Of a stretch of DNA of 12,657 nucleotides, positions 7,227 to 12,657 are shown one piece after another. A model generated the notes under the pieces. That model was given only the letters and a program-made list of their open reading frames with translations, was not told the DNA's origin and did not search any database. Source of the DNA: Actinomyces sp. (lineage in GTDB: Bacteria > Actinomycetota > Acidimicrobiia > Acidimicrobiales > Aldehydirespiratoraceae); contig RFFY01000337.1 of assembly GCA_003697065.1 (NCBI GenBank), forward strand, positions 1-12,657, given 5' to 3'. Numbering within the stretch: the first letter of the stretch is position 1; every line of letters begins with the position of its first letter. A program made the translations under genes and the position numbers.

Positions 7227-7276
7227 TCGATGCTGCTGGGCGACCGAACGGCCTGTCCGATCGCACTACCGACGAC

Positions 7277-7282
7277 TAGATT
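7277..7282 (+). promoter_or_regulatory. Promoter of the catabolic operon, probably leaderless
   Basis: TAGATT, inside the nine-base box CTAGATTCG that also precedes potA, ends nine bases before the ATG at 7292. The predicted start of transcription is within a few bases of the ATG, and no ribosome site is present. A weak -35 candidate TGTCCG lies 17 bases upstream (7254-7259). Confidence 0.5.
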
Positions 7283-7291
7283 CGTCGTTCG

Positions 7292-8788
7292 ATGGGACAT
7301 GAACCGGTGAATCCGCGTCCGGTCGACGAGACGGCGGAACCCGAGGTCCGCTGCCTGGTGGCGGGCGACTGGCGGGCGGGGTCGGGGCCGACCTTCCCCG
7401 TTCTCGAGCCGGCCACCGACGAGCTCCTCGCCGAGGTCGGTGCCGCCGGCGACGACGACGTGGACGAGGCGGTGGCGGCGGCGGTGGCGGCCGCCGACGA
7501 CATGGCGGCCCTCGGTCCCTTCGAGCGGGCGGCCCTGCTCGACGCCGTGGCCGACCTCCTCGATGGGCGCGCCGATGCCCTCGCCGTGCAGCTCACCCGG
7601 GAGTCGGGCAAGCCCCTCGGGGCCGAGGCCCGCCCCGAGCTGGCCGAATCGGCCGACATCTTCCGCCTGGCCGCCGACGAGATCGTGCGCCTCGGGGGCG
7701 AGGTCCTGCCGTCGGCGGAGCCGACCAAGCGGGTGTTCACCTTCCGCCGTCCCCTGGGACCCGTGGCGGTGATCACCCCGTGGAACTTCCCCCTGAACAT
7801 CCCCGCCGAGCTGGTGGCGGCGGCCCTGGCCGCGGGAGACCCCGTGGTGCTGAAGCCCTCGGAGGGGGCGCCCCTGTCGGCCGGTGCCCTCGCTGCCGCC
7901 GTCGTCGACGCCGGCTGGCCCGCCGGGGCGATCAACCTCGTCCACGGTGACGCCCGGGTGGGGTCGCGCCTGGTGTCCGACGGGCGCCTGGCCGGGATCG
8001 CCTTCGTCGGTGGTCACCGGGCCGCCGAGGACATCGTGCGCCGTGCCGGCCTCACCCGCACCCTCATCGAGGCCTCGGGCAACGGGCCCCAGATCGTGTG
8101 CTCCGACGCCGACGTGCCCGCCGCCGCGGCCGCCGCCGTCTTCGGTGCCCACTTCGCCTGCGGCCAGTGCTGTGTCGCCACCGAGCGGGTGCTGGTCCAC
8201 GAGTCGGTACACGAGGCCTTCGTCGCCGAAGCGGCCCGGGCGGCCGCCGGTGTCGTCGTGGGCGATCCTCTCGACCCGGCCACCACCCTGGGGCCGCTGC
8301 ACGACGACCGGGTGGCCGCCACCCTCACCGCCCACCTCGACGACGCCCTCAGCCGGGGCGCCCGCCTGGTGTGCGGGGGAGGTCCCGAACCCGACCGGCC
8401 CGTCGAGCGCTACTTTCCGGTCACCGTCCTCGACGCCGTGACCCCGGCGATGCAGGTCTTCCGCGAGGAGAGCTTCGGGCCCGTGGTGCCCGTCACCGTC
8501 TTCGCCGACGACGCCGAGGGCGTCGAGTTGGCCAACGACTCCGAGCTGGGCCTGCAGGCCGCCGTGTTCACCCGCTCTCTGGGCCGGGCCTGGTCCTACG
8601 TCGAACAGCTGCGCACGGGGACGGTCATCGTCAACGACAGCGTCAGCTTCTGGGAGACCCACCCACCCTTCGGCGGGGCGGGCGGCACCCGCTCGGGATG
8701 GGGCCGGATCGGGGGTCGCTTCACCATCGAGGACCTGACCGACGTGCGCACGGCCGTCCTCGACGTCGGCCCCCGGGCTCTGCCGTGA
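7292..8788 (+). CDS. Aldehyde dehydrogenase, divergent, in the flavin-oxidase operon
   Basis: Cytosolic NAD(P)-dependent aldehyde dehydrogenase, 498 residues, the usual length. Catalytic parts present: Asn165 (TPWNFP), Lys188 (LKPSE), general base Glu260 (LIEASGNGP), nucleophile Cys294 (GQCC) and EESFGPVVPV. Unlike its neighbour at the left edge it has EASGNGP where ELGGKAP is usual, and FVGGHRAA where the nucleotide-binding turn normally reads FTGSxxxG. It is therefore not a recent copy of the patD-like gene. It is first in an operon with two amine-oxidase-like flavoproteins, so it probably oxidises the aldehyde they release, such as gamma-glutamyl-aminobutyraldehyde, 4-aminobutyraldehyde or 3-aminopropanal. 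Succinate-semialdehyde dehydrogenase is an alternative. The ATG at 7292 is chosen because the -10 box is just upstream. The end overlaps the next gene by four bases. Confidence 0.88.
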   Translation: MGHEPVNPRPVDETAEPEVRCLVAGDWRAGSGPTFPVLEPATDELLAEVGAAGDDDVDEAVAAAVAAADDMAALGPFERAALLDAVADLLDGRADALAVQLTRESGKPLGAEARPELAESADIFRLAADEIVRLGGEVLPSAEPTKRVFTFRRPLGPVAVITPWNFPLNIPAELVAAALAAGDPVVLKPSEGAPLSAGALAAAVVDAGWPAGAINLVHGDARVGSRLVSDGRLAGIAFVGGHRAAEDIVRRAGLTRTLIEASGNGPQIVCSDADVPAAAAAAVFGAHFACGQCCVATERVLVHESVHEAFVAEAARAAAGVVVGDPLDPATTLGPLHDDRVAATLTAHLDDALSRGARLVCGGGPEPDRPVERYFPVTVLDAVTPAMQVFREESFGPVVPVTVFADDAEGVELANDSELGLQAAVFTRSLGRAWSYVEQLRTGTVIVNDSVSFWETHPPFGGAGGTRSGWGRIGGRFTIEDLTDVRTAVLDVGPRALP

Positions 8789-10203
8789 GGCGCGGCCGGG
8801 GCGGGGGATCGACCTGGGCGGACGAGGCGCTGGCCGGGGCCGAACCGCGGGTGGTGTGGTTCGAGCATCCCGACCCCGGGCCGCGCCCGGCCCTGACCGG
8901 TCGCCTCGACGCCGACCTGGTCGTGGTGGGGGCCGGGTTCAGCGGACTGTGGGCCGCCCTGATGGCCGCCGAGGACGATCCGGGCCGGCGCATCGTGGTG
9001 GTCGAAGCCGACCGGATCGCGGCGTCGGCGTCGGGCCGCAACGGGGGCTTCGTCGACGCTTCCCTCACCCACGGGCTCGAGAACGGTCTCGCCCACTGGC
9101 CCGACGAGATCGACACCCTCGTCCGTCTCGGCCGCGAGAACCTGGCCGGATTCACCGACGCCCTCGACCGCCACGGGATCGACGCCGCCTTCGAGCTCAG
9201 CGGCGAGATCGACCTCGCCACCGAACCCCACCACCGGGACTGGCTGGCGGAGGCCGCGGCCGTACACCGTCGCCACGGCGAGGACGTCGAGGTGCTCGAC
9301 GAAGCAGCCATGCGGGCCGAGGTCGACTCCCCCCGCTTCCTCGCCGGCCTGTGGCGCCGCGGGAGCGTGGGGCTGGTCGACCCCGTGCGCCTGGCGCGGG
9401 GGCTGGCCGATGCCGCCGAACGGCTCGGGGTCACGATCCTCGAGGGCTCGCCCGTCGAGGCCGTCGAGAGCGACGGCCCCCACCTGGTGGTGCGGACCGC
9501 CGCCGGCCGGGTCGTGGCCGAGCGGGTCGTGGTGGCCACCAACGCCCACCGGCGCCCCTGGCGGCGGGCGCGCCGCTGGGTCGTGCCCGTCTACGACTAC
9601 GTGCTCGCCACCGAACCCCTCGACCCCGCCGCCCGCGCCGCGATCGGATGGCATCACCGCCAGGGCCTGGGCGAGGTGACCAACCAGTTCCACTACTTCC
9701 GCCTCACACCCGACGACCGGATCCTGTGGGGCGGCTACGACGCCATCTACCCCTTCGGAGGGCGCATCGACCCCCGCCTCGAGCAGGCCGGCCCCACCCA
9801 CCGCCGTCTCGCCCACCAGTTCTTCGACACCTTCCCCCAGCTCGAGGGGGTGCGCTTCACCCACCGCTGGGCCGGCCCCATCGCCACGACCACCCGCTTC
9901 ACCGCCGCCTGGCGCACGGCCCACCGGGGGCGGCTGGTGTGGGTCGGCGGGTACACCGGGTTGGGGGTCGGGGCGAGCCGCTTCGGGGCCCGGGTCGCCC
10001 TCGATCTGGTCGACGGGCACCGGACCGAGCGGACCGAGCTGGCGATGGTGCGCCGTCCCCCGATCCCGTTCCCGCCCGAACCCCTGCGCTGGGTCGGGGT
10101 GCAGCTCACCCGACGGGCCCTCCAGCGCGCCGACCGGCGCCAGGGTCGACGGGGGCCGTGGCTGCGCCTCCTCGACGGCGCCGGGATCGGGTTCGACTCG
10201 TGA
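8785..10203 (+). CDS. FAD-dependent oxidoreductase, DAO family, PuuB-like (first copy)
   Basis: Probable cytosolic flavoprotein amine oxidase or dehydrogenase, 472 residues. The FAD-binding Rossmann motif is GAGFSG at 49-54 (VVVGAGFSGLW), with Glu74 ending the second strand (VVVEADRI), then SGRNGG at 83-88. This is the layout of DAO-superfamily enzymes such as gamma-glutamylputrescine oxidoreductase PuuB (GxGxTGL...ASRIGFGASGRNGG in E. coli, from memory). Later blocks include VVATNAH, LATEPL, RLTPDDRILWGGYDAIYPFGGRI and the C-terminal FAD loop WVGGYTGLGVGASRFGAR. No signal peptide is seen. The GTG at 8785 overlaps the dehydrogenase stop as GTGA and fits the N-terminus of the second copy. The frame is open further upstream but lies inside the dehydrogenase gene. 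Substrate is inferred from context: putrescine, spermidine or their gamma-glutamyl forms. Sarcosine or another N-methyl amine is an alternative. Confidence 0.87.
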   Translation: MRRGRGGGSTWADEALAGAEPRVVWFEHPDPGPRPALTGRLDADLVVVGAGFSGLWAALMAAEDDPGRRIVVVEADRIAASASGRNGGFVDASLTHGLENGLAHWPDEIDTLVRLGRENLAGFTDALDRHGIDAAFELSGEIDLATEPHHRDWLAEAAAVHRRHGEDVEVLDEAAMRAEVDSPRFLAGLWRRGSVGLVDPVRLARGLADAAERLGVTILEGSPVEAVESDGPHLVVRTAAGRVVAERVVVATNAHRRPWRRARRWVVPVYDYVLATEPLDPAARAAIGWHHRQGLGEVTNQFHYFRLTPDDRILWGGYDAIYPFGGRIDPRLEQAGPTHRRLAHQFFDTFPQLEGVRFTHRWAGPIATTTRFTAAWRTAHRGRLVWVGGYTGLGVGASRFGARVALDLVDGHRTERTELAMVRRPPIPFPPEPLRWVGVQLTRRALQRADRRQGRRGPWLRLLDGAGIGFDS

Positions 10204-11621
10204 CCGGACCGCACCCCCCACCCGGGCCCGCCGACGCCGACTACCGGCGCCTGTCGCTGTGGCACGAGGGCCTGCCCGACCCCCTGGTGCGGCGTCCACC
10301 TCTCGAGGGCGACACCAGCGTCGATGTCGCCGTCGTCGGGGCCGGTTACACGGGCCTGTGGACCGCCTATCACCTGCTCACCCGCGACCCCTCCCTGCGG
10401 GTCCTGGTCTGCGAGGCCCGTCGCGTCGGGTTCGGGGCCTCGGGTCGTAACGGGGGATGGTGCATCGGGGAGCTGGCGGCACCGCCGAGCCGGGTGGCGC
10501 GCCACCACGGCGTCGACGCCGCCCGCCGCCTGGCCCGTGCCCTGTTCGCCACCGTCGACGAGGTGGGCCGGACCCTCACCGCCGAGGGCATCGACGCCCG
10601 CTTCCGCAAGGGCGGCACGGTCCGCCTGGCCCGCAACCGGGCCCAGCTGGCGCGCCAGCACGAGGAGGTGGCGACCTGGGCCGAGCTGGGACTGGGCGAC
10701 GCCCTCGTGCCCCTCGGCGCCGACGAGGCCCGGGCGCGGGTGCGGGCCACGCGGGTGCTCGGCGGGGTGTGGTTCCCCCACACGGCGGCGTGCGACCCGG
10801 CCCGGCTGGTCACGGGGCTGGCGGCGGCGGCCGAGCGGCGCGGGGTGCGCATCGTCGAGGACACGCCCGCGCTGGCGGTGACGACGGGGACCGGTGGGCC
10901 GCGGGTGCGCACGCCCGCCGGCACCGTCCGAGCCGAGGTGGTGGTGCGAGCGACCGAGGGCTACACCCGGTCCCTGGCCCACCAGCGCCGACGTCTCGTT
11001 CCCCTCTACTCCCTCATGGTCGCCACCGAGCCCCTCCCCGACCCCGTGCTCGACGAGATCGGCCTGGCCGACCGGGAGACCTTCGCCGACGAGCGCCACC
11101 TCGTCATCTACGGCCAGCGCACCGCCGATGGACGGATCGCCTTCGGGGGCCGGGGCGCTCCCTACGGGTACGGCTCGCGCATCAGCGACGCCGTCGAGAC
11201 CGGACACCGCACCCACGAACTGGTCGTCGCCACCCTGCGGGACCTCTTCCCCGTGCTGGCCACGGCGAGGATCACCCACCGGTGGGGTGGCGTGCTCGGG
11301 GTCCCGCGGGACTGGCACCCCTCGGTGGGGTTCGACCGCCGACGGGGACTGGCCTGGGCCGGGGGCTACGTGGGCGAGGGCGTGGCGGCGTCGAACCTCG
11401 CCGGGCGGACACTGGCCGACCTGGTGACCGGCACCGACAGCGAGCTCGTCGATCTCGCCTGGGTGGGTCACCGGAGCCGCTCCTGGGAACCCGAGCCGCT
11501 CCGCTGGGTTGCCATCAACGCCGCCTTGGCCCTCATGGCCGGGGCCGACCGGGTCGAGGAGCGCTCGGGCCGCCCGAGCCGGCGCGCCGCCCTCCTCGAT
11601 CGCCTCCTCGGACGGCGTTGA
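10200..11621 (+). CDS. FAD-dependent oxidoreductase, DAO family, PuuB-like (second copy)
   Basis: Second flavoprotein of the same family, 473 residues. The dinucleotide motif is GAGYTG at 47-52 (VVGAGYTGLW), Glu72 ends the second strand (VCEARRVGFGASG), and SGRNGG is at 81-86. GYTGL and RVGFGASGRNGG are closer to E. coli PuuB than the first copy. C-terminal FAD-contact region: ITHRWGGVLGVPRDWHPSVGFD and WAGGYVGEGVAASNLAGRTLADL. It shares with the first copy a tail PEPLRW(I/V)...ADR followed by a basic end, so the two probably arose by duplication and then diverged widely. GTG at 10200 overlaps the first copy's stop as GTGA, giving strict translational coupling. No signal peptide. Possible roles are a separate amine substrate or a hetero-oligomer with the first copy; neither can be chosen from sequence alone. 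Confidence 0.87.
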   Translation: MTGPHPPPGPADADYRRLSLWHEGLPDPLVRRPPLEGDTSVDVAVVGAGYTGLWTAYHLLTRDPSLRVLVCEARRVGFGASGRNGGWCIGELAAPPSRVARHHGVDAARRLARALFATVDEVGRTLTAEGIDARFRKGGTVRLARNRAQLARQHEEVATWAELGLGDALVPLGADEARARVRATRVLGGVWFPHTAACDPARLVTGLAAAAERRGVRIVEDTPALAVTTGTGGPRVRTPAGTVRAEVVVRATEGYTRSLAHQRRRLVPLYSLMVATEPLPDPVLDEIGLADRETFADERHLVIYGQRTADGRIAFGGRGAPYGYGSRISDAVETGHRTHELVVATLRDLFPVLATARITHRWGGVLGVPRDWHPSVGFDRRRGLAWAGGYVGEGVAASNLAGRTLADLVTGTDSELVDLAWVGHRSRSWEPEPLRWVAINAALALMAGADRVEERSGRPSRRAALLDRLLGRR

Positions 11622-11641
11622 GGAGCGAGTGCGCGGCACCT

Positions 11642-11690
11642 CCCATCGCCCGCGCGTGTGACGGTGAGATGGCGATCGCGTCACGATGGG
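11642..11690 (+). terminator. Branched inverted repeat after the oxidoreductase operon
   Basis: CCCATCG (11642-11648) pairs with CGATGGG (11684-11690), and an inner GTGACG/CGTCAC pair can stack on it with a left-side bulge. A competing ATCGCC/GGCGAT pairing exists. It starts 20 bases after the stop codon at 11621, the expected place for a terminator. The bulge and the lack of a T tract keep confidence low. Confidence 0.35.
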
Positions 11691-11725
11691 CGGGTCCGCG
11701 GATGCGGGGCGTGGGCCCGGTGGCC

Positions 11726-11731
11726 TAGTCT
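11726..11731 (+). promoter_or_regulatory. Upstream (first) promoter candidate of the acyl-CoA synthetase gene
   Basis: TAGTCT lies in CTAGTCTCCCGGCGC (11725-11739), which matches 13 of 15 bases of the segment at 11804-11818 containing the proximal -10 box. It would give a leader of about 110 bases. No clear -35 box is visible. Confidence 0.35.
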
Positions 11732-11767
11732 CCCGGCGCGGCCGGAGGGCCCGGTCGTATCGGCCGA

Positions 11768-11789
11768 GATCGTTCCAGCTGGGACGATC
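11768..11789. promoter_or_regulatory. 22-bp near-palindrome, candidate operator
   Basis: Arm GATCGTTCCAG is followed directly by CTGGGACGATC: ten of eleven base pairs are symmetrical, the exception being T11774/G11783. It lies between the two -10 candidates, ending 15 bases before the proximal one, so a bound dimer could block both promoters. Length and symmetry resemble TetR-type operators, which often control fatty-acid genes; no regulator gene is in view. Confidence 0.45.
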
Positions 11790-11804
11790 GGCCGGGAGCT
11801 GTGC

Positions 11805-11810
11805 TAGCGT
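11805..11810 (+). promoter_or_regulatory. Proximal promoter candidate of the acyl-CoA synthetase gene
   Basis: TAGCGT, identical to the hexamer at 5688, should start transcription near 11817. That gives a leader of about 30 bases including the GGGGAGG ribosome site (11835-11841). The -35 position is occupied by the near-palindrome and shows no good hexamer. Confidence 0.45.
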
Positions 11811-11847
11811 CCCGGCGCCGTCGGGGACACGGAAGGGGAGGGACAAC

Positions 11848-12657
11848 GTGACCGTCGTCGAAGATGCCGTCACCGCACCGGAGTCGGGTCAGGGTGCCGT
11901 CACCGTCGCCTCCCTCGCCCGCGACTGGGCCCGGCGGGCCCCCCACCAGGTGGCGATGCGCGAAAAGGACTTCGGCATCTGGCAGGAGTACACCTGGGAG
12001 CGCACCTGGGACCTGATCGAGACGGCCGCCCACGGCCTGCTGGCGTTGGGCGTCGAGGTCGGCGACCGGGTCGCCATCCACTCCGAGGACCGGCCCGAGT
12101 GGATCATCCTCGATCTGGCCACGGTGGCCGTGCGCGGCATCACCGTCGGGTTGTACCCGACGAACCCCACCGCCGAGGTCGAGTACCTGGTGGGGGACTG
12201 CACCCCGGTCGTCTTCTTCGCCGAGGACCAGGAGCAGGCCGACAAGATCCTCGAGGTCGACCCGGCCAAGGCGGCCTCGGTGCGCCGCATCCTCTACGTC
12301 GAGCCGCGGGGGTTCGGCGACTACGACGACGAGCGTCTCCTCTTCTGGGACGACTTCCTCGAGATGGGTCGACGCCACCGTGCCGAGAACCCGGGCGCCG
12401 TCGCCGCCCGTATGGCGGCCGCCACCGACGACGACGTCATGACCCTGGTCTACACCTCGGGCACCACGGGGCCGCCCAAGGGCGCCATGTTGACGAACCG
12501 CAACGCAGCGTTCGCCATGGACAAGATCATCAACATCCCCGAGCGGATGCCCGACGGCGTGCCGCCCAACCCCAGCGACCTCATCGTCACCTACCTGCCC
12601 CTGTGCCACGTGGCCGAGCGGATCTTCTCCACCTGGACGCTGGTGTCGGCGGGCCCC
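11848..12657 (+). CDS. AMP-forming long-chain acyl-CoA synthetase, FadD-like (3' end outside window)
   Basis: ATP-dependent ligase that adenylates a fatty acid and transfers it to CoA, probably cytosolic or membrane-associated. The first 270 residues are seen of an expected 600 or so. The N-terminal part carries DWARRAPHQVAMREKDFGIWQEYTWE and LLALGVEVGDRVAIHSEDRPEW, typical of FadD15-type synthetases. The AMP-binding P-loop YTSGTTGPPKG is at about 202-212, followed by GAMLTNRN and then YLPLCHVAERIFS, a core motif of the family. The GTG at 11848 follows GGGGAGG by six bases and comes shortly after a -10 box. Acyl-chain preference cannot be read from this part. It has its own promoter region and is probably not part of the polyamine operon. 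Genes of this type often sit beside branched-chain amino-acid transporter operons, but nothing here shows that. Confidence 0.9.
   Translation, partial: MTVVEDAVTAPESGQGAVTVASLARDWARRAPHQVAMREKDFGIWQEYTWERTWDLIETAAHGLLALGVEVGDRVAIHSEDRPEWIILDLATVAVRGITVGLYPTNPTAEVEYLVGDCTPVVFFAEDQEQADKILEVDPAKAASVRRILYVEPRGFGDYDDERLLFWDDFLEMGRRHRAENPGAVAARMAAATDDDVMTLVYTSGTTGPPKGAMLTNRNAAFAMDKIINIPERMPDGVPPNPSDLIVTYLPLCHVAERIFSTWTLVSAGP

Noticed and set aside
5622..7315. Near-identical AACCGGYGAATCCG at 5622-5635 and 7302-7315
   Set aside because: The second copy lies inside the coding start of the dehydrogenase and the first is intergenic, so their positions do not correspond. I treat it as coincidence.
6953..8662. 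569-codon minus-strand frame opposite the second aldehyde dehydrogenase
   Set aside because: The plus strand encodes a complete dehydrogenase with all catalytic residues. The antisense product is Gly/Arg/His/Val-rich low-complexity sequence.
8098..8784. Upstream extension of the first oxidoreductase frame
   Set aside because: It lies inside the dehydrogenase gene in another frame and has no family similarity. The GTGA overlap at 8785 is the natural start.
8856..10199. Upstream extension of the second oxidoreductase frame, which could suggest a 921-residue protein
   Set aside because: This stretch is an out-of-frame reading of the first oxidoreductase and yields only Arg/Pro-rich sequence. 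The GTG at 10200 gives a normal family N-terminus.
9747..11873. 708-codon minus-strand frame across both flavoprotein genes
   Set aside because: It is the mirror of two genes with clear FAD motifs, is Gly/Pro/Arg-rich, and runs through the acyl-CoA synthetase promoter region.
11725..12609. Minus-strand frame opposite the acyl-CoA synthetase start
   Set aside because: The plus strand carries the AMP-binding P-loop and the YLPLCHVAER motif with a good ribosome site. The antisense product has no domain.

Overview
The window is very GC-rich, with almost every codon ending in G or C, short intergenic gaps, frequent GTG starts and TAGNNT-type -10 boxes. This fits a high-GC actinobacterium. The gene styles (PotD-like lipoprotein, tandem DAO-family oxidoreductases, FadD-like ligase) would suit an acidimicrobial lineage, but nothing seen here fixes the taxonomy. 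Codon use looks uniform, and I see no mobile element, CRISPR array, tRNA or rRNA.

Layout. (1) 1-1368, + strand: the 3' part of a PatD-type gamma-aminobutyraldehyde dehydrogenase, cut by the left edge. (2) 1452-5519, - strand: a complete polyamine ABC importer operon in the order potA-potB-potC-potD. It converges on the dehydrogenase across a strong hairpin and starts from what looks like a leaderless promoter. (3) 5719-7157, + strand: two translationally coupled genes for exported proteins, an unrecognised secreted protein with a probable CTG start and a lipoprotein with a fibronectin-III-like domain. (4) 7292-11621, + strand: a tightly coupled operon of a second aldehyde dehydrogenase and two PuuB/DAO-type flavin oxidoreductases, joined by two GTGA overlaps. 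(5) 11848 to the right edge, + strand: the 5' part of a FadD-like acyl-CoA synthetase behind what looks like a duplicated promoter with a 22-bp near-palindrome.

How it may work together. PotABCD would import putrescine or spermidine. The flavin oxidoreductases would oxidise an amine (or a conjugated amine) to an aldehyde, and the dehydrogenases would oxidise the aldehyde to an acid such as GABA. No glutamylpolyamine synthetase (PuuA), aminotransferase or regulator gene lies inside the window, so the route (gamma-glutamylated or direct) cannot be settled here. The potA promoter and the promoter of the catabolic operon share a nine-base -10 box (CTAGATTCG) placed so that both mRNAs would begin at or next to ATG. 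The two regions also share a 12-mer. Together these hint at common control of uptake and breakdown. The exported gene pair between the two operons is the least explained part of the window.
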